64,000 nt of DNA, taken from contig CM049318.1 of the NCBI GenBank assembly GCA_026874595.1, positions 24,073,456 through 24,137,455 of the forward strand, read 5' to 3'. How positions within the stretch are numbered: the first letter of the stretch is position 1; each line of letters starts with the position of its first letter. Of this stretch, positions 49,378 through 62,760 are shown in pieces. The translations under genes were made by a program, and so were the position numbers. Source of the stretch: Sipunculus nudus. Taxonomy: Eukaryota; Annelida; Sipuncula; Golfingiida; Sipunculidae. The notes under the pieces were generated by a model, which did not search any database, had not been told where the DNA came from, and saw nothing but the letters and a program-made list of their open reading frames with translations.

Positions 49378-49735
49378 ATCATTTTGTTTTTCACACAGTG
49401 TTTTCCGTCATCCACATCATCCACATTTTAAAAAAAGGTACATCGGCATAACAAGACAAGGCCGTACATAAAACATAATTCTGGTACATAGGTGTTTGTT
49501 GTGTCAACTATGCTCCTATATTACCAATACCAACATTTCAAATTACCAATAATGACATCATTTTGTTTTTCACATAGTGCTTTCCGTCATCCACATCATC
49601 CACATTTTAAAAAAGGTACGTCGGCATAACAAAACAAGGCCGTACATAAAACATAATTCTGGTACATAGGTGTTTGTTTTGTCAACTATGCTCCTTTATT
49701 ACCAATACCAACATTCCATATTACCAATAATGACA
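49378..49735. repeat. 179-bp tandem duplication
   Basis: 49378-49556 and 49557-49735 are nearly identical with a 179-base offset (for example TTCCGTCATCCACATCATCC in both). The few differences are single substitutions and one A-run length change, so the duplication is recent. Confidence 0.9.
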
Positions 49736-51240
49736 ATTCTGAAAAAAAACAGACTAATAATGCCTAACTTCTATTTGAATCTAGCACCTTGTCGCCTGTT
49801 CCTATTTGTTCAGAAATATAGAAGTGATTGGTTTGGATTGTTTTGGTTGGCTCTAGTCAATATGCCAAAAACCGGTTTTTATGTATGTAAACATAATCTC
49901 ATAAAAAAATTTACAGTATCAGTCAAATATTTTTGATATGTGAAATACTAAAGACATAATATCCAAATGCTTGTTTGTGACTGCTTGTAGGGGTAATTTG
50001 GCTTCATTGCATTCGGAAATGGATTGTGAAAATATGAAATACTCAAGGACGGATTTTCTTGGCCTTGTTTGATTGTAGAAACAACACATTCTCAGGTATA
50101 ATAATTGTAATATCAGAATTTTTTTTTTAAATTGTACAAAAGAGGCCAAGACTTCAGGGGTTTTGTGGACATTAATTAGGAAAAATAAAAACATCCCACC
50201 ATCCTCCGATAAGACCCACTATTAGGAATCTTTTAGCTGCTTAGAAATGACAGGTAACTGGCGCAAACGCAAAGAAGTTCACTGGAAATGATGCGATGAG
50301 AGTATGTTTGGTCGAACTTGGTTTGTAAGAGTTGCGAATAAACGTGGGATGATTCGGGGTTATTTTTCAGCTCTGTTCTGCCGTCGTGTTAATTGAAATA
50401 TGGATAAAAAATATGTGAAAAAATATGGACACCTGCAGACGGTACTAAATAGTTCTAGATAATTATCTACTTCCACTGCTGCTGTTTTCACTAGGATTTT
50501 ATCTGTACATTATAATTCATGGAAAATGCGATTGTTGCAGGTGTGGTAACAAAAACTGCAGGGAAAGTACGCACACAAGAGAACGACAACGTTTTCATCT
50601 GGATTCTGCTGCGAAAAATGCTCAAAAGAAAACGTTTAACATTTTCTTTATTCGAGAAAACATTGCCCCGTGCTTACAAACACCTTTTTAATCCTTGTAC
50701 TTTTTTACTTAAAATTGAAACCAAATGTCACTATGTTATAAAATTTTATTATAAAATAATTTACAGCACACACGGCCTGGTAAAAATCAACTGTTAGTAC
50801 AAAACACATTGTTAACATTAAATGTTTCCTGTGGATTTAGGCTGAGAGCCTTGCTTGTGTAATATGTTGATTTTGTTGGCTGTCTGGAGCCAAGAGTCGC
50901 CGGATGATATTTTTGTCGTCGTTTATTGGTAATTTCGGTAGTTGTTTGATTGGTTATAATTTTTATATATAAGTAATTTTACTCAAAGTTTGCCCAGTCC
51001 ATCAGATCTGGAATACGATAATACCTTTATCGAAAGAGCCTTTGTTTCAGGGGGCAGAGGCCACCTCTTGTTTATAACTATGTAGTCGATGAACCGTGCC
51101 AAATAAAGCATACACTGATGCGTGATCAGGAGCTTCACTTAGGTATATGTTTTCTATGTTTTATATTAAAAAATATTTCAATTTGCTACTTACTTATAAG
51201 GCAGTAGAAAACAGTATGATGTTATATATTAGAGAGTAAA

Positions 51241-51664
51241 CCCGGACAATATCGGAAACCCGCGAATAAAATTTGAAACTTGCCTATAAACTTTTAGGAA
51301 TTGATCATTTTCTGTAATCCCAGCATGCGACAAATTAAAGCTTATGATTTTTTTGCTTACAATGTCCTTTAAATACAGCCATAATTAAAAAAAAAGTTAA
51401 TTTCTTTATTGGTTATCATGGCTTCCGCCAAACCGATGACCGGCCTCAGCCGTCCTGAAAAGTTCAGGCACGACAAACGTGATCGGCATGACCCTAAAGC
51501 TAGGTCAAGCTTTGACAGTCAGAAGCGATGTCACGACCTGTTGACCAGTTTATATCACAGTCAGACTATTAGTTGTTCATATGTATCATTTTGCTTGACT
51601 AAACACAAAGGTATTTTAATATTTTCTTTAATATTATTTGTGAAGTGTCCGATTATTACCCGGG
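51241..51664. mobile_element. Inverted-repeat element with CCCGGGTAATATCGGACAC-type ends
   Basis: The left end CCCGGACAATATCGGAAAC (51241-51259) faces GTGTCCGATTATTACCCGGG (51645-51664). The same terminus recurs four more times in the next kilobase. A more GC-rich, coding-like stretch (51418-51560) lies inside. Confidence 0.45.
51418..51560 (+). other. Coding-like stretch beginning ATGGCTTCC, unassigned
   Basis: The ATG has G at +4, and the frame reads a basic, His/Arg/Asp-rich peptide (SRPEKFRHDKRDRHDPKAR). It lies inside the inverted-repeat element at 51241-51664 and is more GC-rich than its flanks. No domain is recognised; it could be an exon captured or carried by the element. Confidence 0.2.
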
Positions 51665-51677
51665 TGACAAAAAGGAT

Positions 51678-52548
51678 CCCGGGTAATATTGGATACTCGG
51701 CACCATGGAAACTGGCAATCATTTGAAGGAGCTCTTTGAAATGTAAACAATGCACATTGCTGCTTTAGCAAAGATAATTGATTGTTATGATATTTGGAGT
51801 TATTTTCATAGTAAATCAGCTGTATTTTATATTAGTTCATAGTACACGAGGTCATAATCTAACATATTTGCTATATAGATCGGCATTTAGAATTGCTTTG
51901 ATGCAAATTATAATGGAACAGTTTACTAAACAATACAAATATTATAAGTTAACACTTATATTTAATTATTTTTGTTGTTTACAATCATGTTAATTTGCAT
52001 TTTTGCATTTAAATAATCACTATTTATTTATATAGGGTAAAACTATAATTGCCGGTTTTTTCCATGCATCAGATTTATATCAAAAGGAATAGCCAAACAG
52101 GCGTAGGTCTGGTCTTCAGTGTATTTAAGAAAGATGATATGACTGATTATATACTGGGAAAAATACATACATTATGTCGGCCGTTCATCTAAAGTGTTGG
52201 TCTTTATTGTTATTTTATACAAAACTCAACTTAAAACATTTAGTTTGCTAGTTTTCGCGGTCAGTATAAACAGCCTTTCTGTGACAAACCCTCTGGCATG
52301 TGGCCAGTCACGTTCTCGGAGTTGGGTCTATGGAACACGGCGCATACACGAGTTACCATCGGTAGAAGAACTGATCAAATGAAAGATTTGACAATGTTTT
52401 CCCATAAACCATACGTTTTCTGCTTTTAAATGCATCGGTGCCGGAGTCAACGTCAGTTTTCCATGATATAATTGTCAATTCCGGCACTGGTTATCGCCGT
52501 TTAACGCGGTGTCCGATATTACCCGGGTGGTGTCCGATATTACCCAGG
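51678..52548. mobile_element. Second inverted-repeat element of the CCCGGGTAATATCGGACAC family
   Basis: The left end CCCGGGTAATATTGGATAC (51678-51696) faces two adjacent right ends: GTGTCCGATATTACCCGGG (52509-52527) and GTGTCCGATATTACCCAGG (52530-52548), set 21 bp apart. The interior is AT-rich with no recognisable gene. Confidence 0.45.
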
Positions 52549-55061
52549 CGAACCTCCGCGGCGTCTCTTGCCAATATTTGGTATTAGAGAGCGCGTGACC
52601 TATGCGTGTTAGGTTTTAAAAATTCCAATTCGCGAGGTTTGAAATGATACCTGGAAACCGGCGTTGTTTTGATTAGTCACGGAACGATATTACCCCCCCC
52701 CCCCTCCCTACTAAGTTTTCTGGTTTCGTTACTTTATGCGCACCGGATCCGGATTATATTATGTTACACCAACCCTGGTCAGTATGTATGCAAATGGAAG
52801 TGTTATCTTATAACCAAAAGTTGTAAGGAAAACATCGAAAAAATAACCTAGTTTTACAATAATGGATTAACAGCTGTCTTCTACAAAGCCTACAAAGATT
52901 ATTAAGGAAACAATACAACCTAAAACTGTGAGACAACAGCTATACAACCTGACATCTCAAATTCACTTATGGCAGTCAAAATCATTGGTCACATGCAGAA
53001 AAAGCCTATAGGACAGTCCCGATTTGATAATATCATACATAAATAGTCCTAACTGTAGTAAAATGTAAACTGTAAAATTAGGTAATGCAAATTTATTGTT
53101 AAGTTTTTGTCGGGGAGTCATTTCCATTTGTAAATTTTCACTGACATTATACATGTACAGTAATATTAGCCATCATAACAGTGGCTAAATACAAGAAGAG
53201 AGTAAGACAATAATCCAGAAAACACGCACATATAGGTTGCCCTTGCAGAAATTATCTGAGATCCTCACTTATTTTCACCATCATTTTTCGGCCTTTCGGG
53301 TATTTGATGTCGTATTGACAGGAGACCTTCAGTGACTCGTCCATTGTTAAGATACCGCTATAGGTGACCAGACAGATTTAAATTTCTTTCTGGTGCTTTG
53401 AGGTCGAAATCAATCTTCAGTTGGAGCGTCGCCTTGCAACAATAAAGATAGCATAACGGAAAATCGTCATTAAAATGTCTAGATGATTAAACTGTAAAAT
53501 CAACTTGGCGGAAAATTAATCGGTAAATCAGAATAACATCTTCTGAGCATAATGTAAAATGACGATTGAAATAGTCTGGGGCTTCTGTTGGTGGGAACGC
53601 GCGTTACTGCAGTAGTTTTCTCTGCCGGCCCTCCATAGTTAAAATCCTCCATGTCTCTTCAAACAATAGAGCATCTGTTTGAAGTTTTGCCGAATCTGTT
53701 GCAAGGCTATCGATTATCGACTAGTGAATTTCGAGAAAAAAATAAGATTTGCATAATAAGGAAATATGAAAATTTGGTTGAATGACAGCGGCAATTTAAT
53801 AATAAGTGTTTAATATTCTGTTGCTTCTGTCACATTTTGATGTTAAATGGGCTTTTCCGATATCTGATGTCTATTAATTAAAGATAGTCCCTTGAACATT
53901 TAATTTAAATAAGCCAGAAAAACGCTGATCCCACCACACACAGGCTGCTAGTTTCGTTTTCGCCAAAATATTCGAAACACATTCAAAAAGGAATTTGATG
54001 GCAGGTCAGATGAACCAATGTTTTGCAAAGGGAGTTTTGCAGTTGTTGCTCCTTTCAATTTCCACACATATACAAACCAACAAATACCATCTCGGTTAAA
54101 TGTTTTTTTTTTTAAGTTTTTTCAACATGTGCGCATGTGCCGTGTTGACTAGCAGCTTCGAGATGAATAAGCCCATGTATCTGTCACAGAGGGATTATAA
54201 TAACCTTTTATAAGGAATTGTCGACTTTTCATTAATATTTACACAGATTAAGTAAAAAAACACTTATATTCTACAGAAAGGGTTTGTGAAAAGACGGCTT
54301 TACCTAGGGTTCTTTGACATGCATTTTCTCTTAGTAACATGCAGATTAAAATTCATATAAAATAAAGTATTCTTCAAAATTGATACCTGTCAGATTGATC
54401 GATAAACGTATCGAACTATCTCTTTCGGTAGCTATGTCGCTAAATTTACCGCAATACGCCATACTTCGGAGCAACTGGTTTCGTGTTTGACCTACGAGGA
54501 CCGGCCATAAGCACTTTCTAGCAGATAATGGCGTTAGTTTTTGTGTTAAATTAATGTTATATTTTATAATGCCTCCATTGAAACAATTTACGCTAAATGC
54601 CTACTATAAACATAATCTAGGTATAACATGGACAATAATTATTTCGGGAGATAAAAGGCGGATGTAGGGTTCAACTAAATTAAACAAAGTAATTGGTCCC
54701 GAGTGTGAAATGAAGTGAACATTAAATAAAAAGATATTAAAACATAGCTCTGGCTGAGAAAGCTTAGAAAATATAGTGAGTCTGCTGATAATTAAGACTG
54801 CATGTATATCTACTTTCATCTTACAGGATTCCAGCACAAACCGAGAAATCATGAATTTTTCAGGAAAAAGGATTCTTTCTTAATACGGGCATATACCAAA
54901 CCATTTGTTTTATTGACTCCAGAAATTTATTTTAATTCACAGGTCCGGACAAGCTATGTGATTTTTTTCTACACATTGCAAGAATGATACAAAATATGTG
55001 AGAACTCCTGAACTGGGGTTACATCCGTATTTTCTTATAAATTTATGAATAAAATTATTTT

Positions 55062-55180
55062 TATTTTTTATTATTAATATTATTATTATTATTATTATCA
55101 TTTTTATTATAATTAAAATTACTATTAATATTGTTATTATTATTTAAATTTTTATTCATTTGTATTATTATTATCATTGA

Positions 55181-55218
<38 letters not shown>
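55062..55218. repeat. (ATT)n microsatellite, imperfect
   Basis: About 155 bp of ATT/TTA units with interruptions; the purest part is at 55177-55217. Confidence 0.9.
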
Positions 55219-55220
<2 letters not shown>

Positions 55221-55723
55221 CTAATTTAATTTTTGTTAAAGGGACTGATGCCAAGGGCAGCACGTATCAACACATATATAGAGGTCTAGGCGCTCACGTT
55301 AAAATATTTGATCCATGTTATCAGGAGCGGCAAATCCGTAAAACTATTATTGTTCTGTGTGTAGGTGTGTGTGTAGCCTTATGGTACATCTTGACATCTT
55401 TGCACGTAGGGCTCATTGTTATATCAGACAGACCCTCTGTTCCTGCATCAGGTTTATTTAAAGGTTGGATCAGTTATCTCCAATGCGGGACAGTCAACGG
55501 TCCATGTAATAAGCACGCTCCATTTTTTTCGCTAAGGATTAAATTAACTAGTCACCATGGCGTGAGGAAAACGCACGAATATTAGCTCAATTGACCTAAA
55601 GACGATATTAATGACTTGATGAAAACTGCACTGTCCTTTACTCTTACTAAATGGTTGAAATCCGGAACAGCACGTTATTCTGATAGTGCGTAGCTAGATT
55701 AAGGCAAAAAAAAATAAATAAAA

Positions 55724-56003
55724 AAAAGGTATGGTTCTCAGGCACTTTTTTCAGAAATTACTGCGGGCGGGCGGTATTTTTTTTTAACCTTTTTTGTAAG
55801 TTTCGATAGAAATGTCATATGATCAAGAAAAAGCATAAAAATTACTGTTTTTTTTTTGCTAAACAGGTAAAAGCACTACATAACAAAGGAAATCGTATCA
55901 AAATTGTATTATTTTATCTTCTTGAAAGATCAAAATCAAAATAATTTTTTTAGATGCGGGGGCTAAAAATTGACGCGGGCGTTGCCTGAGAACCATACCT
56001 TTT
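55724..56003. mobile_element. MITE-like element with 20-bp perfect terminal inverted repeats
   Basis: AAAGGTATGGTTCTCAGGCA at the left is exactly inverted at the right (55984-56003). GCGGGCG motifs lie just inside both ends. No coding sequence. A fragment of its left end occurs in receptor intron 4. Confidence 0.75.
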
Positions 56004-58845
56004 ATTTTTGTTGCCTAAGTGCTGGGTGAGATCAAAGAGAAAGAGAAAGGAAGAAAAATGTCCCCAAGTTCTCTAATGATATTACACGGATTTAGAGCGT
56101 AGAACCTGTCAAATTAACAAGGAGCGTGATTTATGAGACGCAACTCCTTGTACGATGCCTGTTCGTTAAAAAAGATTTTTTTTTCAAACTTTTTGTTTGA
56201 TTTAGATTCAATTACATTTTAATCTTGTAGAATTCCGCATGATAAATATATAAAAAAGTGGTTTCACTCTTTTCAATTAGTACATTATTTATACACCCTG
56301 ATCATAGAAAAAGGGAATAAAAACTTCATTTCAACATTTCTTTTAAAAATTATTTCACTTAAAATCAGATAGTAACAGACAATAACGGGAAAACATATTG
56401 TGTTACCAGTATACATTCCTTAAATGTTAATTCTGGGTACGCGCGGAGAGGATCCGGATGAACCACGTGACCACCTTTCATACAGGCTAGTCATTTTAAG
56501 TGACTTTCGGTAAACCCATATTTTCGTCAGGGGACGTATGACATCCGTGTTTTAGTGTGTATGCAAAATTACAGCCCCGATTACCGATTAAAAAATGGAA
56601 ATATAAAACTAGCAGGGTGCGATATAGGTGCAGGCCACGGAAGTACTCCGGAGGACAGAGAAAAAAAGCCATTTTTTTTACCGCGCCAGTATCCCAAGAT
56701 TAAAGTAGGTAATCTGTTTAAAACAACCTCAGCTAGTAACCGATATGATCTTGTTCAGTTCCTAAAGCACCAAACAATCAAAAGTAAGATCTTTTTTTAA
56801 TAAAGCTAGGGTTGCAAATAAGAAGCAATGACTTCTGCGTTGCCTAATATAGCAGATTCGTAACAAAACATAAATATTATTATTACTAGTTATAATTGCC
56901 ATAAATATATATTATTACACTGGCCTCTCTTTAATAGTTCAAGCGTATTTAAATATTTATTTATACTTTACGGGAATTGTCAATAATCAGTGTCATTCAT
57001 GCATAGGCAGGCTCTGAAAAGAGATTTGCCAAACCTCATCAGTTACCTTTGTATACTTCCGGGATATGTCAGTATTAAGCCTAACTGGGGGCTTGCGTAT
57101 ACACAACTAAAGCTGAAGTTAACACCTATTTCTTGATAAGATAGCCATGATACCAGGGGTAAAATGAACCTAATCCTATTAGATGTGGTAATCTGGTAAA
57201 TAAGGAACCATCGTCTCGGCTCGCCAGTTCGATTTGTTAAAGGCTTGTGCTTTAGAAAAGTCCCACTTGCCGCTTGTCAGTAAGCAAACGGGTAATCCAG
57301 AGAACAAACCCTAAGCTAAATGCATTGCTTCTCAGTCTAGACGTCTTCTGGGCCGTTCCCATCTCTAATTAATTGACAGTCGTGCCACACAATCGGCCAT
57401 CTATAAATTTAAGCAATGGTTGTGGTCCAGGATGATTTCACTTCTTTTTGAAAATCACGGAGGGCTCTTAAATTAACCCTCCACATCGACACATTATCAG
57501 TAAATAACATGTACTAGAGGCAAATGACCTATTTTTTATTGGCGGGCTTATTGTGTCTCCACTGCGCTAATGAAGAGTTAATACGCGCAGTTGTGCTTTA
57601 TGAAATACAATGAAACTTGGCCATAATGTTGCCTCTTTCCTCCTTTCAATGCAGAAATCCAATTTGCCCCCCGGCTATAAAGGAATCACTGACCACCCTA
57701 TCAGTCCAATTGGATACTGAGTTACTTAATTTTTACGACCGACTAAACCCGGTACAAATGAATGAAGAATACAGATAAGCTGTTTGCCCGTGTCTTGGCT
57801 ATAATACGGGACAATCATCTTAAATAAATGGCTCCAATTACAAATATGGCGTGTATACAAACAAGAGTACCTATTGTTTAATTTTTTTTCCCGAACCACA
57901 TTTAACTTAAGATATCGTTGAAAACACCCAGAGACCGCATACTTCCGCCAGGATTCTGAATATTACGAGGATCCTGGTCAAACTCTGGTATATTATGTAA
58001 CCCAATTAACCCTCTGTCCCTCCGCAAATCGTCATTAATATTTTTTCTGTAAATAAGTTAATAAATATTTAGGTAGTAATGCTTACAGGGAAACCAAACC
58101 ACCATCCAACTTCGGCAAAATATCTGATAAAGTGTTTTAGCGGGAAAAAATGATAAAAACCGGTAATCATTATACTGGGCCTTGAAAGGAATTATTTGTT
58201 TCTGTATATTTTAGTACAAGGAAGCCAAGGTATTCTTATTAGCTACTAAAAGATTGATGCATGATAGTATTATAGAAAACAGCTAGAATTGCAATATTTC
58301 TTATGTCCTTCTGATGTAACCACCATACAAATATTTCTGCTCTCAGGGTGCAAAGAACAATTTTACAATGGCTCACCTTTCATGCAAGAATAAGTATGGT
58401 ATAACATTATCACTGTCTCAGATCTAACATTCTTAGTACCTCTTGGCTGATATGCCCATGAGACCTCCATGAACGCTTTTGCACAAGGGGTTTAATGCAT
58501 GAAATCATTATTCCCTGTTCTGTGAATATATGACTGATTACACCATGATTTAATGTGTCGTTAGTTGAGCCATACCAAAAACGCTCAAATACACAGCACA
58601 GTGTAGTTACATACTCTCTGGGTTCCTAAAGTTCAATTTGAGAGAAGTTCTTATTCACTTTAGCAGAGCTGCTGGTCAGCTGACTGTTTGTTGCAAAAGA
58701 AACTTTACAACAAGAGAAGATGCAGTAAAATTTTGGTGGCATTATTATTGTTTCAGGGATATTGTTATATATCTTTGACACAGGGACTAACCTGGGGTTT
58801 ATTGTTACACCTGACAGGGCACCGGTCATTGTTGTCTCCGGCGGG

Positions 58846-59015
58846 AGGGTATTTATTCATCCAAGTTCGTGTACGTGTTTGTTCAGATCATAACTCATGC
58901 AATCCTCAACGGAATCTCATGAAATTTCCGGGAATTTGCAAATGAAGCTACGATTAGATTTTGATGGGGACCCGCCATATGATCCGTATTCAGGAGCGTC
59001 ATCCAGGAATATTCT
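58846..59015 (+). repeat. Dispersed repeat, copy 2
   Basis: Same order of motifs as the copy in intron 4: GGGTATTTATTCATCC, AGTTCGTGTACGTG, GCAATCCTCAACGGAATCTC, ATGAAAT, GATGGGGACC and AGGAGCGTCATCCAGGAATA. Confidence 0.55.
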
Positions 59016-59948
59016 CAAAACTACAATCGCTTATATGCTTGAATGAACCTGGAAATATAGCTAGAATACATCAATGCAAATACAATTTTAGTAGCATCCT
59101 GCAGCAGGGACCCCCTCCCCCACATTCTTTAGAATGCAGATTTCCAGTTATAGTGTCAGGTGCTAGATATTTGAAGCAATCTAGTTAAAATATTCAGTTA
59201 ATAGGAGATTTTATATTTGTGGCAGTACATCTCAAAAGGCAGCTATCATATATTTTTTGCTCGTAATACGCATCCGCAGGTATGTTACTCATTAGCTCTT
59301 TCTTCTCGCGGTAACTCGTTTGTTCTGATAGATTCGCCATTAGAACATTATTTTTTTTTCTCTTGAATACCCGGTTGTTGATATATCTGCACCCATGACA
59401 CAAGGCGTGTTTCTAGTAGTAGAAGTTATCTAGTTTATTCCAGCACTTCTAATTGGATTTCATCTTACTCGGAGTTTCTTTTATGTATTCTCATTAATAT
59501 GATGCGGCAAGGCAACATTTAATCAATAAAAAGTCCAGCGAATCAGGAAGGACATGTGACCTCAGCCCTGAATCAAAGAGACCTTAATCAAATCCAAAAC
59601 CTATGGCTTGAAGTGATTGGCATTGAAAAAGGCCTTTGAAGGTATTATATACCCTAGCACACTGAATAAGTTCTAACATTGTTGTCTGAACTTATAAATG
59701 ATAGGGCACGGTTATAGAAGTAGTCATAGATTTACCACTTATTTAAGTAACAGGATAATTTCATATACTTTACGTACAATTCATTGTATTGGGAAGAGAA
59801 ACCAAGGCCACCCTAAATCTGCGTAACAGAGCCCGCAACCACGCTTAACTCACTGCAGTTGCCTTTAGCGATGAAAGGTCCTTTGACCTATGATGGCCAA
59901 CTGTTTCGTCGCCTGCCCATATACTGTGTAAAGTGGCATTATACGGGC

Positions 59949-60500
59949 CCCGTTACACTAGATGAACACCTAATGTCGGCCACGGCGACCAATGGCTCCT
60001 AGCAGATCGCTGTGGGTCGCCGTCAACATCGGAAAACCCCTCCAAGTGTGACTGCGATGCGGCTCTCATACTCGATGCCACGACGTTATAGAGCTTTGCC
60101 AAGGCGCAGTAGCGGCGCTCGGCGCTGCGAGAGCGCACCGGTGACGTCTTAATCGCAGCGATAGCACCGTCCGAAGCGTGTTAAGAGATCATAAGGGTCG
60201 CCGAGATCCCGTCAACAGCGTGGTAAGTGCGCCAGGCCAGCGTCATTGAACGGGAAGGCCGTTGCTACCCCGTTCACTGGTGCTCGAACTGCGCTTTCAG
60301 TAAGCTTGTACTGCGCTGCTAGAACGCTAATGGCGATCACATTTCGTTCATACTGCGACTTACTATCAACAGCGACCCTGCGGCATAGATTGTGCCCACG
60401 TTCAAAATTGGTCCCCTTTATGGCGTTCATGGTGACCAAATATCGACCCAAGGCGACACTGTCTCGCTCCTACGAAGCCCATAAAGAACTTCCAGGGAGA
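59949..60500. mobile_element. GC-rich inverted-repeat element, copy 1
   Basis: It starts CCCCGTTACACTAGA and shares many blocks with 62028-62760: GTACTGCGCTGCTAGAACGC, ATGGCGTTCATGGTGACCA, GGCGACACTGTCTCGCTCCT and ACGAAGC. The right end seems truncated about 80 bp early. The open frames inside overlap on both strands and match nothing I know. Confidence 0.65.
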
Positions 60501-62027
60501 AGGTATTTGAAGCAACTGCGGTGTTACCAAAGTTTGTTTCAGCAATCTTTGATTAAGATGGATATTACTTGTGAAAATTAGCCTTTATGCATATGAGCTT
60601 ACCATACCCCAAACATATCGGTATAATATTTCTTTGCGGGGTCGTTCTGTACCAAAAAAATCTGCAGATCGTACATAGCCTGTGTTTCCCCACAAACATA
60701 CTTAGGCTGGTGACTTAATATATCGAAATATAATTAGATTTAAGTTTTTCATTCTATATGTGCCCCTGACAAGGGAGCCTCATACTTTATATTACAACCC
60801 TTTTAAGTATATACATTTAATAAACACCCACGGAGCAAGAGAAATGATTAAGTCGTTCATATTTTACGTATAGAACATGTCCTTTGCCATCAGCCATTCG
60901 GCGCGTGTTTTCGATAAGTAAGTTTTACAGGTCAGTACCGCCTATAGGAGGGTTGGCTCTGGTCTAGACATCCTTTCACTAGCATCAAATACACAATTTT
61001 CACCCAGAGGTGACAGAAGATTATGAGGCAACCACATCCGTTTATCAGCATCTCGCAGTTCAAGCCTCAAAGAAGACAGGATGAGGATTGTGTTTTCTGA
61101 TACTGATGGGGTGCCATTAAACAGGCGGCCTGTCGCCAATGGTGACTGGAGGCAGGACAGAGTCATCCCTCTCCCTGACTCAAATTTGTATTAATGAAAA
61201 AGCAAAATAAGTAGTTTTCACACTACAAGCGTTTCGGAAACGGTGTCCAGAATACTGAATTCATCGTACGGTATTTATAATTAGCGCCATTTCGGCCCTC
61301 TGACATTAGAGAGACGACGACCAGCCTACTGAGACGTACTGCCACAGCTATTATTAAATACACTTCGCCAAAGAAAATCGTATTTGGAACTGTCTTCGAA
61401 AAGTGAATTCGATTCACCTCTCTTAATGCAATCGGTTTGCAGTTATGAGCATGCCTGTAAATCTTTATTTTAACTCTGTACGAGTTATTTTCAAGAGTTA
61501 TTTTCCAAAAACTTCTTGAGCATCAGAAACGCTCACAATTCGGTAAATCAAGAAAGCTACCTCCCATATTATACTACGGTATTAAAGACAGTCGTACTGT
61601 AAAAGTGGGGTTTGTGAGTGCATATCATTAAAAAACATACAGGCGTTTGACAGAAATGGTGGAGCTGGTCAGCGATATTACAAGCATCACTACACCCATT
61701 CCCTGTCATGAACAACTATATTTCTAGCCAACCTTCCACGAATTAAAAGTTGTTTTCTCACTATGACTGCCTATCCATCTGAATCATGTTGTAATCACCT
61801 CGACATAAGGCTAAAAACAAGTCTGTCTACTTGAAGATGCGAAGAGACTGTCATGGCTGTTATAATTAAATATCAGGAACAGCATGCTATGTTATAAATG
61901 AGCCGTCACAATTACAGTGATACGAAATCTTAATAACATATGAAGGTCAAGGTTCCTTAACAGGAAAACTTATCATTGTTTGATAATATCCGGATTCCGG
62001 TTCTAGGAGCTGATGCGCAACATTCAA

Positions 62028-62760
62028 GCCCCAATCACACAAAAAGGAGACCGAACGGCGATCATGGCGACCTAGCAGAGCGGCGTTGATCGCCATGAAC
62101 ATGGGAAAATCCGTCCATGTGTGACGGCTATGCCGCTGTCAATAGGCTTGCACGACGTGTACAATTTCAGTTTTCTGCCGATTTATGCCGTTCCTACCAC
62201 GTTGTATGGCGCTGCTACACGGTCGTTTATGATCAAACCGCGTTCCCCTTACGTCCGCATGAGGTCTTACTACCCACTAAAAAGCTCAGTCCACGACAGG
62301 GCTGCGATCATGATGATCCCGCAGCAACCGGCCCCGATCCGTCTGCAATCAAGACGACGGAACTGCGCCGTTAGTAAATGCTACTGCTGGCATACGAACA
62401 GCTGGCAGTGGCCAAAAGGAGGCAGCGAAGCGAAACGGATAGACCGATGCTACCATATTTACTGGCGATCGACCTGCGCTGTCAGGAAGCTGGTACTGCG
62501 CTGCTGGGACACTGATGGCGATCGAATTCCGATCTGACTGCGCTTTTAATCCACGGCGTCCCCGCGGCGGAAATTTTGTCCTTGTTCAAAACTGGTCGCC
62601 ACTCATGGCGTTCATGGTGACCATTTGACGACCCTAGGCGACACTATCTCGCTCCTACGAAGCTCAGGAAAACTTGAGGCCACTCTGGCTGCGCTCTACG
62701 GTGGTCTGCCCTAATTCGGTGATCGCAGCGAGATCGCCTTCTCGTGTGACGGGGGTGTTA
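62028..62760. mobile_element. GC-rich inverted-repeat element, copy 2
   Basis: The left end CCCCAATCACACAAAAAGGA faces the right end, which reads CCCCCGTCACACGAGAAGGC on the minus strand. The interior shares many blocks with copy 1 and includes inverted GATCGCCATGA / TCATGGCG motifs. No transposase is recognisable. Confidence 0.65.

Noticed and set aside
55062-55218. CRISPR-like or satellite array
   Set aside because: It is an imperfect ATT microsatellite without spacers.
60212-60581. Overlapping 79-111-codon frames on both strands
   Set aside because: They lie inside a GC-rich repeat where stop codons are rare by composition; the related copy at 62 kb does not keep the same frame.
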